From positions 23,477,265 through 23,541,264 of the forward strand of contig NC_088303.1 in assembly GCF_032854445.1 (NCBI RefSeq): DNA of 64,000 nucleotides, given 5' to 3'. The notes below the pieces were generated by a model. It was not told the DNA's origin, did no database searches, and saw nothing but the letters and a program-made list of their open reading frames with translations. The position numbers were made by a program, and so were the translations under genes. Shown here piece by piece: positions 12,236-22,204 of this stretch. Source of the DNA: Liolophura sinensis (Eukaryota; Mollusca; Polyplacophora; Chitonida; Chitonidae). Each line of letters begins with the position of its first letter. The first letter of the stretch is position 1.

Positions 12236-14014
12236 AGCCTTTATAGTATTACCTAGAAATGATTTATGATAACCATAATTTGATTCTGACCTTTATTATA
12301 TTAATATGCCTTGATTTTAATAACCTTTTGTTGTTTAAACTATAGCTGTGAAGTGTTTTGATAGTGGTTACAAAAGTGTTACAAAAATTATTTGATTGTG
12401 GCCTTGTGGCTTGATCATGAATGACGAGGTACCTGTGCTTTGACAATGATCTTAGCTACACACAAGGTGATAATGATAGTATCGAGCATTCTGCTAAGCA
12501 TAGGATAGAGTTCATTCGGCATGATGTTTGATAATAGACTCTATCCGGTTTAGACGACTGACTGGCTCATATATAAATAACGCTATACCCTTTTACTCGT
12601 GTGTTTCACTTTTGTAATCTACCAATCACCCACAAAACACCTTGATTGTGTTAAAGTTCAATCTGACGCTTGCCGCGCCAGACTTGTCAATCAATATATG
12701 TAACGGTTTGCTTGGTCCCGCCCAACAGGTTTTCATTTGAAGATCTTCTCTACAGGAATAAGTACTTGGAAACGAAAGAACGTGAATTGCTCAAAACACT
12801 AGCCAGAGCCAATCTGTCGTCTATTAGTTGAAAGTTGTCAACGATGTGTAGCCCTCCAGTACTGTTTGATGTTTACATTTGATATGGTCATCTTAAACAT
12901 CGACTAATACTAAAGTGTTACATACAAGTGTGATCGATCAAGTCTGAGCCATGTAATCTGTCAGACAGCTGGTTGTGATGATGTATACATTCATGTTATG
13001 AGGAGCACGTGGTTTCTTGGAAACAACCATTCAATCAGAAAAGGTGATCATCAGTCCGTTTTTGATAGTGTTTAAAATGAATCACAAATAGGCCTATAAA
13101 ATAAGCTCCTGTTTATTAGGAAGAAATATATACCGCTAATATAAATAATAATTTGCGTGTTTTTTCCATTTGGCTTTTCGTCCACGTGTTCGCGGGATTT
13201 CATTGCTTGTTAAACATGTAGGCCTACCTTTGTTAAGTACCTGGTCATTGGCAAAGGTAGGGCTATCTAGATCCAGGCCTACATGGGGTTCATCTGGCTG
13301 TGGGTGTCGTGTTTGTACGGTTTCAGTGATGGATTGCTTTTCAAATATATTTTCTTTATTATGCACACAAATGTATCTATTTTGTGTTCAAAATGTCTTG
13401 TGTTTACCGTTTGGTAGTTAGTGTGCGGTAGATCCGGTGTTGAATCCCGAATTTGGTCATACCCAAAACTTTCACATTGGTAATCTTGACAAGAACAAAA
13501 AAAAAGGAAAAAACAAAACTAAAAAAACCCCAAAAAGCAGAAAACAAGAAAACGTTATCTTGTGTCCCTGCACGTTGTATGTGTAGCCTATACATGTTTC
13601 CAGGTGAAATACTGCCTCGTAAATTTACCTCAGTCTGGGTTTGTTCAGGTAAATATTTGAACAGTACAGCAAATTACACGACATGTAGCACAATGGCTTG
13701 AACAGAATCAGGAAAAAAAAAAAAAAAAAACTCGACACTTCTCACAGTCTCAGAAACTCCCAGGAACCCCAAGAGTCCCAGGAACTCTCCCAGTCATCAA
13801 ACCCAACGCTGCCCCAAGACACCTAACAGGACACCTTCCTGTTACTGAGCCTAACACTTTGTTTCACTTCTTTGATACAACACGCATGGTGCTAAAGACT
13901 ACCACGTGTTTCGATCCAGTGACCCCAGCCTGGCATCTTATCGCCTGCTGTACACCTCAACCCTCTAGTTTACCATTTGGCAAACCTGTTTCCCTCCTAA
14001 ATAGGCATGTATGT

Positions 14015-14354
14015 GCGCATGCATGAGGGTTTACGTCGTACTCAATTTTATCGTCGTATAACGATGAGAAGTCATTAGGTGTGTGTACATATACTGTCTT
14101 TTTGTGGCACGAGGAGTCCATGCTGCTGAAGTTCTGCAGTAACATTCCTAAGACATCAAACGTGACACCCCACCCAGCCACATTGTACTGACAACGTGCC
14201 AACCAATCCGGTTTCCTTGGTTTGACTCGTTTCGCTCCTCTATCCATGCTACACTCTTGGTGCTGAGCGCTAAGCAAAGTCGTTGGTATGACCATACGGG
14301 GTTTGATCCATGTCTCCAGACTTTTTGGCTCTGATAACTAGGCCACTCGAAAGC
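14015..14354 (-). mobile_element. tRNA-derived SINE (family 2), full-length but diverged
   Basis: On the minus strand it reads tRNA-like head ('gagtggcctagttatcagag', B box 'ggatcaaacccc'), central domain ('gttgtcagtacaatgtggct', 'gggtggggtgtcacg') and tail ('gagtacgacgtaaaccctca'). The same order occurs at 40,339-40,667. The copy B counterpart is at 52,581-52,917. Confidence 0.75.
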
Positions 14355-15529
14355 CTGGCATGACGTTCACATGGACAAGTTTGAAATGTACATATATACA
14401 TTTTGTCGAGAATAAAACATTTTTTCCATGATTTCCACTGGAATCAATCTTTGACCCTGTAAGTCACTTTCGCATTTTGGAGGGCCGCCTTTTAATTTTT
14501 TTTCAACAGACATATTGCGAGATCTCGCATTAAAGGGGACCTGGGTGCTAATTGTCACTCAACAGCATGTTGCCATCCTGTGACAAAAAGCAGCAGGTAA
14601 CAAATATAGAGAAATGGTGGCTAACTTACCTTTTTGAACTCCTTGTAGCATATGATGCATATGATTTCAAATTCATTCTACTAAACCTATAGTTTTCTCT
14701 GTACAAATAGAACAGAAGGATGCAAGTTCACATTTGAGTGATTTTCTGAGCTGAGTTTCACTTTTGTAACAGGATGACAGCATTCATACCTGTTAGAGAG
14801 CTCTAATCCACTCTAGGCATTGTAATTCCTCCAGCTTTTCTTATGAGTGCATTACTCTCTCTATTACTGATCAATTTTATACATGTCAGACTATTCAGAT
14901 AGGAACATGTTTATTCACAATTCATGAATTGACCCTCTATTATAGTGGGCTATAGAACATTGAATTCTATCTGAGTTAAGTTATTGATGTAACCTTTTGT
15001 AAGTGACACCAGTGTTTCTCCTTGTTTACATTCTCAGTGTCCAGAGTATGCACAGGTAACACAGGCTGATCATGGTATCTTGCCGTAAAAATACATGTTG
15101 TTTTACGCTGAGTGTCGTCATGTTTTTGACTCCCACCCCCACACACACAAATGTTTCATTGTTCATGTTCACATTATGTACATATAACATCATATATATG
15201 CTTTATTTGCATAAAGGCCAACGTAGAATAATTGTACTCTGCATATACAAGTCTTCAGTTTGTTTGAAGAATTTTTGAAAGAATTCCCCCCACCCCCCCT
15301 TCCCCAAATATAAATAAACTAGAACTGCATAGGAGTCTCGGCCGGGGTCCGCGTCGTTTGCTGTTGTAGATATAATTGTATGCTGTTAAATAGGAGACAG
15401 CTTAACTATATCTACATCCAGATGCCGTCTAACTCAATGTTAAAGCCATACAGTTAACATGTATTTCTAAAAAAAAAACGGTGTTGTCATTTAAACGCGT
15501 CTAGTGAGAAAACTATTGATTGTAGAGCA

Positions 15530-16110
15530 AATCCCTTGGCATACTCCAGAAAGAGCATGTCTTAGGCTACAACTTGGTGCAAGTTTTACATTTCTAGCCC
15601 CCATAATTCTCGAGTTACAGGTCAATAAAATTACCAGACTAAATTTTTGTTTTTTGACTATGTCTCAAAAACTTTAGAGATGTGCGAAAAATAAAGCAGA
15701 TTCGGAATCAGTGTCTTGAAATACACCAGAATACATTAAAAAAATTGAAATTTGAAAACTAGTTGTGACGTCACAACATTGACCAATGGCGAGCTTTCAA
15801 AGTTTTCACCGGAAGTCATCGATTTTCTCAAACTTAAAGTAACTACCTAAGGGCTAGCTGCGTATCAAATTTCAAAACAATCGGTTCAGTGGTTCTTGAG
15901 AAGAAGATGTTTAAACGATTTCATATAAAATCAAGTTTGGTTGCCCAACCATGTGCTCCGTAGTGCACAACTTCAGATATTGGGGAATATTAATGCAAAA
16001 TTTCAAGCCAATTGGTCTAGCGATCTGGGCTGTATGCCTCTCACAAAATCGGTGGAATAAGAATAATAATAATAATGCGAATAATTTCAATAGGTGTCCC
16101 GCAGCTAGAA
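15530..16110. repeat. Probable dispersed non-coding repeat with AAT-rich end
   Basis: The stretch has the look of repeats common in marine invertebrate genomes: 'ttcaaaacaatcggttcagt', 'ggttcttgagaagaagatgt', then an (AAT)n-rich segment and 'aataggtgtcccgcagc'. No coding potential and no clear terminal repeats. The family is not identified. Duplicated at 58,519-59,100. Confidence 0.4.
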
Positions 16111-17171
16111 GAGTTGTATTATTACAAGTTGCGATACTAGTTATAATGCTAAATAGGCATGTTGTAAATTTAAAAGCGAAATTTACAACATTGAAAGAAG
16201 CGGTAGTGTATTATACCAGAGGATAAGAGTTAGAGTGTGAGCGCAACCAGCTGTCTACAAAATGGAAATGCAAACACTTTAAACACTAATCCATTGAACA
16301 CTTGTGCTTCATCGATATTTACACATAGGACTTCCAAATATTTGAAATTTTCCTTGCTAATATGCACTTATACATGTATTAAACCTGTAAAGTTTCCGTG
16401 CACACTGGCTGTGTGTGTGTAGTGTTTGTGTGGATGTATTGTAGGCCCTAGACACTTTCTATTGTACATTACTGTTGTTCACTATTGTGGTAGATTTGTG
16501 AAAGTGAAAGAATAGTAATACATAGATATCTACATTGAACAGTACATTCATATAGGCCTTGTTATGTGAGTGTAAGCTATTAAACATAACTGAACTTTGT
16601 TATAACATGAGGGGACTTCTGCAAAGAAACCTGCTTTCATTAGGATTGCAGTCATAATATCTGTTTTGAACTGATATTTTTGATCTAGAGGAAGTACCTG
16701 CTACTTGCTATGCTGGCCAAGATGGCTTATGGTGTAGCATGGCCTAAGCAATGACATGGCCTACAGCATAGCTGCCAGCTTTTGGGTGCACTGAGGCATG
16801 ATTATCAGAGCTTTTATACCTTCATGTGGTAGTTCTGTATTAGTTTTACATGTATATACACATATGCTATTTATTATTGCAAATGCCAAGCACATCAGGA
16901 ATCTTATGCCTTAGGGTTATCTCCCTTAGTCTGTTTTTATGTACAGTTGAGAAACTTTTGCTATCACATGTGTAAGGCAACAAAGTTTGGAATGATTTAG
17001 ATCTGATAGAAAGGGATAGAAAATAATTTGAACACATATTTATATACTGCTTTTGGAACTAGGGACAAAGAAAATAGAGCAATAGAACAATAGCGTGAAT
17101 TATGATGGATCATATCGAACAACAGGTTTGGGAATACGAGTAGATCTTCTCGTTGGCACTGCTGATTCTGT

Positions 17172-17201
17172 GGGATCTTTGCCCCCCCCCCCCCCCCCCC
17201 T
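17172..17201. repeat. Poly-C tract
   Basis: A run of about 20 C residues. The copy B counterpart is at about 60,172-60,190. Confidence 0.9.
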
Positions 17202-17254
17202 CCTTTTCTTTGCAGTGGCGCAGGCGTAATGCTACTCCCTCTCGGCTGTTTTAT

Positions 17255-18290
17255 CGATTTTGGTAGAGCCTCGAGATGGTAGAAGTCGAAGTCTTCTTCA
17301 TTTTCCGTGTCAGTTCTTTGTGGCTTTGGCGCACATTCTGGACTGGAACAAGCGTTTTGTGGGGTGGTGCATCTGTGATGGTCTGTTTTGATGTAAGCTG
17401 GTTTCAAATTACTGAAGTTTGCAACTGTACGAAGATTGCCCTCATTTCATACGTGACTGTTACAAGCACTTTGATGACGTCATACTGTCCTAACCATCTG
17501 TCAGCAAAGTTCTTGCTCTCGCCTTCCCTGAACACATGACGGGCAAGATATAATGTTTTACAAACTTGGTAAGATTCTCCTCGAATCCTTTTGTCGCCAA
17601 GATTTTTCTGTTTTGCAGAATGTCTTGATTACGGCGAACTTCCTCGAAGACTGTGAACAGACGTGCATGGAGATAAGCAGCGTACTCGTCTATTGGGTGA
17701 CAATGGATGATGACGCGATGAACATAAGGCCCATGGGTGACCTAGAGATCCTACCATACACTGGGAAAGCTGGAGGATACTTTATCAGGGCGTGTTGCGA
17801 AGTATTGTAGGCCGTTGTAACAGGTAGGTTGTCTGTCCCAAGGCTCACATTCCCAGCAGAGCACTGTTTGGTAGTCACTGCCAAAGTATGTTTTCAGATA
17901 CTTCGTGAATTTGTACTGCAGGACACGGATATACTTCTTCCCACGTTGAGATATTGGACTGAACTAAGAATGAACTGCACAATTGCCCTTGAAGAGCAAT
18001 CAAAGTTCTCCTTATTCCTTACTGCTTGTGAAAGCTCGAAATTCCGTTTCAGGAATACCTCTACAACGATTGCGACACCAGTTCACCACCAGAGCGATTC
18101 GGCCATGCAGAGACAAGATTTGACACTCCTGCCTTCAGCTTTTATCAGTCCTCGAAATTTCCACGACCCTGCTCGCAGCGCCAATGTGACAGCTCGGTTA
18201 TCATTCAGGTCGAGAAAGAAACGACTTCAGCTTTGTGTACAAGACTGGTTTTATTGTTGTAACAAGGTACATCTACTAAGATGACTCCAG
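17255..18290 (-). mobile_element. Broken Ty3/gypsy-like LTR retroelement fragment (pol 3' end)
   Basis: Minus-strand peptides resemble the C-terminal part of a Ty3/gypsy integrase, including a 'RHVFREGESKNFADRW' stretch typical of the region after the integrase core. It is a fossil, broken in several places. No gag, protease, reverse transcriptase or LTRs are recognisable. It is older than the duplication, since the same remnant lies at 60,244-61,279. The plus-strand ORF at 17,829-18,284 is its shadow. Confidence 0.6.
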
Positions 18291-18676
18291 ATGGTTACGG
18301 TCCAGTGTCCCCGCTTCGACTTCTGTCTGCCGGTTCCCCGCCGTCTTACATGCATTACGTAACACCTGCGTCATAGCACAAATTGATACGTTTACCACAC
18401 TCCCATTTCATGTTTACCACGGTCGATTTATATGGATTTTCTATATGAGAATACATCCTTGAACGTGTTCTTGAAGTAAGAACAGATGGACCTTTTGGAT
18501 AGCCTGAATATCCGTTTCTTACTTTAACGTAATTCTTAACGTATAAGCACCTCTGCGTCAGTTTTCCATTTCATGACGTGCAGGCTTATGTTAATATGAA
18601 GTTGGTGAGAGTTTTTACGGTGATGTCCACATTGTCAGAAGTTTTCCTACAGGGCGTTCACAGCACTGTGAGCTCC

Positions 18677-18935
18677 TCGATCATATGATTTATTCATTTA
18701 TTTCATTGGCGTTTTACGCCGTACTCAAGAACATTTCACCTATACGACGGCGGCCAGCATTATGGTGGGAGGAAACCGGGCAGTGGCTGTGGGAAACGCA
18801 CGACCAACCGCAGGTTGCCGCCAGACCTTTTCACGTACGGCCGGGGAGGAAGCCAGCATGTGCTGGACTTGAACTCAGCGATCGCATTGGTGATACACTC
18901 CTGGGTCATTACGCTGCGCTGTCTTCGATCATATG
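18677..18935 (-). mobile_element. SINE family 1, near complete, with target-site duplication
   Basis: In plus orientation it runs from the A/T-rich tail ('tttattcatttatttcattg', 'gcgttttacgccgtactcaa') through the core ('cggccagcattatggtggga') to the tRNA-like head ('gacttgaactcagcgatcgc', 'gggtcattacgctgcgct'). It is flanked by an 11-bp direct repeat TCGATCATATG at 18,677-18,687 and 18,925-18,935. Shared with copy B, so the insertion predates the duplication. Confidence 0.85.
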
Positions 18936-19526
18936 GTCGTCAGCGTACTTATATGGCGTCATATAGATGTCAGAGTTTTTAATAGCACCTTGTACAGGGA
19001 TAGAGTCCCGAGAAAGAAACGCATATGTAGATTTTCACAAGATAAAGCTGATTACAGGGTTATTTTTAGTTACGCTGTGAGAAAGTGAGAACGCCAGCAA
19101 TCAAAACATAGACAACATATGTCCATTCAGCGACAACACAAGGACGCTCATCCGTACATCTGGTGTTAGCACCAAGTACCACCTTCTGTATATACGTTAC
19201 TCTTTGGGGAGGGTCTATATGTCATTTGACATGGTATATTTATTTAAGCTTTTCTGACTGATTCACATGTAAGTCAGCTTAAATTCTCATGCTGTCATAC
19301 ATGTAACTCAGTGAATAGCTGACATAGTGCAGAGCAGCTATAAGATAATCGATAAATGTACAGTATATTCCTTCTATATCCATTAATTTCCAATTTAAGA
19401 GGATAGTTTTTTTCTGGCTCACCCGTTTTATTCCAACTTTTCTGATAAAATCTACATTTATGATATCATTGATTGGGTCTGAGGTTATGTCAAGATAACG
19501 AACGCTTATAGTTTTCAACTTTTCAG

Positions 19527-19748
19527 ACGTAAACCTTGCTTTCAACAAACAAGCCTACCAACAGAGCACGTATGTCCGTCCCGGCGGTACCACCCTAAGG
19601 GCAGGCCTAGCTGTGGACGGTAACCCTGATCCTAACACAGACCATGTTTCCTGCTCCCACACCCACATGGGCTACCTGCCATGGTGGATGGTAGATCTGG
19701 GTGAAGAACTACTCGTCATGGCTGTGAAGGTCACCAACAGAGATACCA
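19527..19748 (+). CDS. F-lectin (fucolectin) domain, first exon, copy A
   Basis: This 222-nt exon (phase 1 to phase 1) has a good acceptor (tttcag) and donor (GTAAGA). It begins 'VNLAFNKQAYQQS', contains 'AVDGNPDP' and 'PWWMVDLGEE', and ends 'KVTNRDT', which is the N-terminal half of the fucose-binding F-lectin / tachylectin-4 / pentraxin-1 domain. The histidine spaced 24 residues before the Arg of 'TNR' fits the family's H-x24-R spacing. The next exon in phase is 21,952-22,179, and the protein ends in a PAN domain at 27,129. Family members are secreted glycan-binding proteins often linked to innate recognition. An upstream signal-peptide exon was not found in the expected place. An identical exon lies at 62,516-62,737. 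Confidence 0.85.
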
Positions 19749-19971
19749 GTAAGACGACTTAGAGCAGTTTGTTTGTTACATAATGAGTACTCAACTGAAT
19801 ATAAGATATACACTCTACTGTCAATTGGTGTGAATTTAGGACGCTTCAAAAGTTAAAAGAAAAGACAACACGAGACCACATGTATATAGGGCGATGCATC
19901 GATAAAGTATTCAAGACCGCTGTCATCCGGGCATTTGCCCTTTTACCTGTTGCAACACTCGAGTGTTTCCT

Positions 19972-20076
19972 ACGAGCTCTGCCCGGTTTTTCTCCCACTA
20001 CAATGATGGCCACCTTCGTGTACGTCTAATATTCTTGATTACAGATAAAAACACCAATAAAATAAATAAATAAATC
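19972..20076 (+). mobile_element. SINE family 1, 3' end
   Basis: 'gagctctgcccggtttttct', 'atgatggccaccttcgtgta' and 'aaaacaccaataaaataaat' match the 3' half and (AAAT)n tail of family 1. It lies in the intron after the first F-lectin exon, with a copy B counterpart at 62,961-63,065. Confidence 0.75.
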
Positions 20077-20507
20077 TAAGAATTCCAGATTAAAAGTTCA
20101 TTTAAAGAGTTTGCAAGTACATCCGAGAATAAAATGACTGGACGTTTAGGCCTGTTTACGCCTCTCCTCCCAAATAATCAAGGTTATATAAGGGGTTGTC
20201 TTTTCTTTTAAGACTGGATTAGCTTCGTTACTTAACCTCCTTGAACTGTTTTTCCTAGCTTATTCAGATTAAGGGTTACTGTTTTTCTTTCATATTTCTC
20301 TTGATCAGCCCCTTGAAATGGTGCGTTGACTAAAATTAACAACATTGTGACGGGAATGTAATGCCAAAAGGACTGGAGATGTGGATAATAAATACATATA
20401 GTGAATAATTTTGTAGGTCAAGTAAAGTATATAGGGAAATTTTAATATTGAAATTTCTCTATAGCTATATACAGCTGAGTAACTTGACGGAAACCTTAAA
20501 TTTCGAC

Positions 20508-20592
20508 ATGCAGCGGAAATGTACTTTCCCAAAAAAGAAATATATGCCATGGCTGCTGCTCACGATTGCTGACATTCTGGCATTCTCATTTT
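20508..20592 (+). CDS. Signal-peptide-like exon, phase 1 donor (copy A)
   Basis: The exon is ATG plus 28 codons and one base, followed by a consensus donor GTAAGT. The peptide has a basic start and a hydrophobic stretch 'MPWLLLTIADILAFSF', which looks like a secretion signal. The phase 1 donor matches the phase 1 acceptors of both F-lectin exons. Oddly, it lies downstream of the first F-lectin exon and upstream of the second. It may start a neighbouring lectin gene whose first lectin exon is lost, or be an alternative first exon. Conserved at 63,497-63,581. No experimental support. Confidence 0.4.
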
Positions 20593-21951
20593 GTAAGTAG
20601 GCCTAGTGAACCTGGCTTATTCTTGAATGAACGAGTACTTGAGCAGTAAAATGCAGCCATATCGTTTCCAGAAAAAAATCTGTAGTATGGCGTTGAACAC
20701 CAAGCGCATTAGAAACCGCCTGTTCCAAGTATCAGGCATTTATTGAAACCTTTTTACCATTTTCCCGTCTCTTCCACTGTATAATTTAAGCTAACTGACC
20801 CGCAAAAATGCTATATTTAGAAATTTCAACTCAAATTGTGTCAAAGCTATTTAGTATCAACAGGTCAGCGTGCTCCTGCCATTTGTTAATCAAAATCTCG
20901 AATTGTCAGTCATGCAATTTCTCAAGAAATATATGCACAAATGTACACTTACAAAGATTTACAACGAAACTCGTTTTCTTTAACGTGACCTTTGATGTGG
21001 ATTTACTAAAAAGCGTATCCTAGAGACTAAGATTAATTTAAAAGTCGGAAATCGTCGGGTTGAAAATAATTTGGACAGAGTTCAACATAAAAATGCCAAT
21101 AAAATCCATGATGGTGGCAGAAGCATTTCAGGCTTTGAGATCAAACATGTACAGCAAATATTACCAAATAACCTATGGTAGCTTTTTGAATCCGAGGCGT
21201 TACAATTTACACAAATATGACCAACGCACACAGTCGTACAGTATCCGAACTTCTGAAACCACCATTTTTGAATCAAGTGACTTTGTTGCAATGGAGGACT
21301 TGAGTGCTCTTCCCAGAGTTAAAATTGTAAGATATTTTTTTTACAATAGTTGCATGCTTGTAGTTCCTTTTGTTTATTTTGAAAACAAAAATTAATGCTA
21401 AAGACTCCCAATGAAGTTGTCAGTCGTCCTTTTCATGGTTTTATCTTCATAGTTTCAATCCAAACATTCTAGGAGTTTATCTTCTCCGGACGATGCTAAG
21501 TGCGGCCGATCTGGTAGCGAAGACTAAGTGCTTTGTTTTCAGGGCGACGAGTACATAAATTTGTGTTAATTGTTATGTTATGAACTTTATTATTCACGAA
21601 AAAGTAGGCGATATAAAGTCAGAAGTAGCATACAGCTTTGACAGCACGAGTACTCTAAAAGACCGAGTTCCAGAGGTTGGTGAATGGAACAGTACATGTC
21701 TGTATTTATGATAGGCAAGGATGAAACCGATGAAATAAATACATACATGTTTTTTTTTTCAGTATGTTTTCAAGCTTTCTTCGAATGAATGAATAATTGG
21801 TTATGACTTAGCGCCACATCCGCAGCATTTCAGCCATATCCTGGGGAAGCGTTTGGAATATAACTGTCATGTTGGAGTGGTTACATGTACATGTGTATAT
21901 GAATTAAACACAGTATAGTTTTAATTTTATGGTATTATATGTTCATTTCAG

Positions 21952-22179
21952 GCTTTGAAAGACTAAGAGATTTTACAATAGAGACCGGCACAGTCGGAAG
22001 TACCAATGGTACACTGGTGGCGCCCAAGCTTTGTTACTTCGCCGCCGGGATCCAGGGTCGGGCCACCACCGTGCGCTACCAGGGCGTTGCGCCAATCATG
22101 GCTAGGTTTGTTAAAATCTCTCTGACTGCATCCGGTTACCTGCAACTCTGTGAGGTTGCCGTCATTGGCACAGAGACAC
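21952..22179 (+). CDS. F-lectin domain, second exon
   Basis: A 228-nt exon (phase 1 to phase 1) with acceptor ttcag and donor GTAAGT. It begins 'FERLRDFTIETG', continues 'ATTVRYQG' and 'ARFVKISLTA', and ends 'LQLCEVAVIG', the C-terminal beta strands of an F-lectin domain. Joined to the 19,527 exon, the loop reads 'NRDTSFERLRDF'. The family's usual RxDx4(R/K) loop with adjacent cysteines (NRGDCCxERL type) is one residue shorter here and lacks the Cys pair, so fucose binding may be changed or lost. The exon is followed at once by the 28-bp minisatellite in the intron. Its copy B partner would lie beyond the window. Confidence 0.85.
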
Positions 22180-22204
22180 GTAAGTTCTGGTCTTCGGCAC
22201 TGAG

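Larger units (their letters stand above)
4041..12831 (+). pseudogene. Truncated duplicate of MIB2-like gene (copy A)
   Basis: Ten exons match the intact gene downstream: 4041-4145, 4487-4668, 5364-5512, 6051-6207, 7022-7176, 7723-7849, 8728-8830, 10254-10363, 10843-11027 and 12729-12831. The counterparts of exons 1-6 (both MIB/HERC2 domains, the ZZ finger and the first part of the REP region) are absent, since homology stops at the microsatellite ending at 3,996. Exon 9 is also gone, inside a deletion at about 5,159. The exon at 4,487 lacks 11 nt present in copy B and has three more GAC codons, so it is out of frame. The ankyrin exons from 5,364 on remain open with intact splice sites. No replacement start or upstream exon is recognised. 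A truncated ankyrin product cannot be excluded, but a non-functional copy is the simpler reading. Confidence 0.85.
3997..14433 (+). repeat. Duplication block 1, copy A (pairs with 40,728-52,997)
   Basis: Nearly identical, collinear sequence lies at 40,728-52,997 in the same orientation. The offset is 36,731 bp at the left edge. It rises to about 37,877 after a deletion of about 1,146 bp in this copy, and to 38,360 after a SINE insertion in the other copy. Differences counted by eye run at roughly 1-2%, unevenly spread. Exons and introns of the mind bomb-like gene are duplicated alike, so this is DNA-level duplication and not retroposition. Confidence 0.95.
14434..21010 (+). repeat. Duplication block 2, copy A (pairs with 57,425-64,000)
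   Basis: Collinear with 57,425-64,000 at an offset of about 42,990 bp. By eye there are only about 20-25 substitutions across the first 6.3 kb, then about 15 in the last 270 bp, from 20,744. The junction with block 1 at about 14,433 corresponds to the point where copy B carries the 4.4-kb RPL22 segment. 14,436-17,250 holds no recognised gene. Confidence 0.95.

Noticed and set aside
17829-18284. 151-codon plus-strand ORF present in both copies
   Set aside because: It lies antisense to the Ty3/gypsy-like remnant and has no domain of its own; its conservation only reflects the recent duplication.
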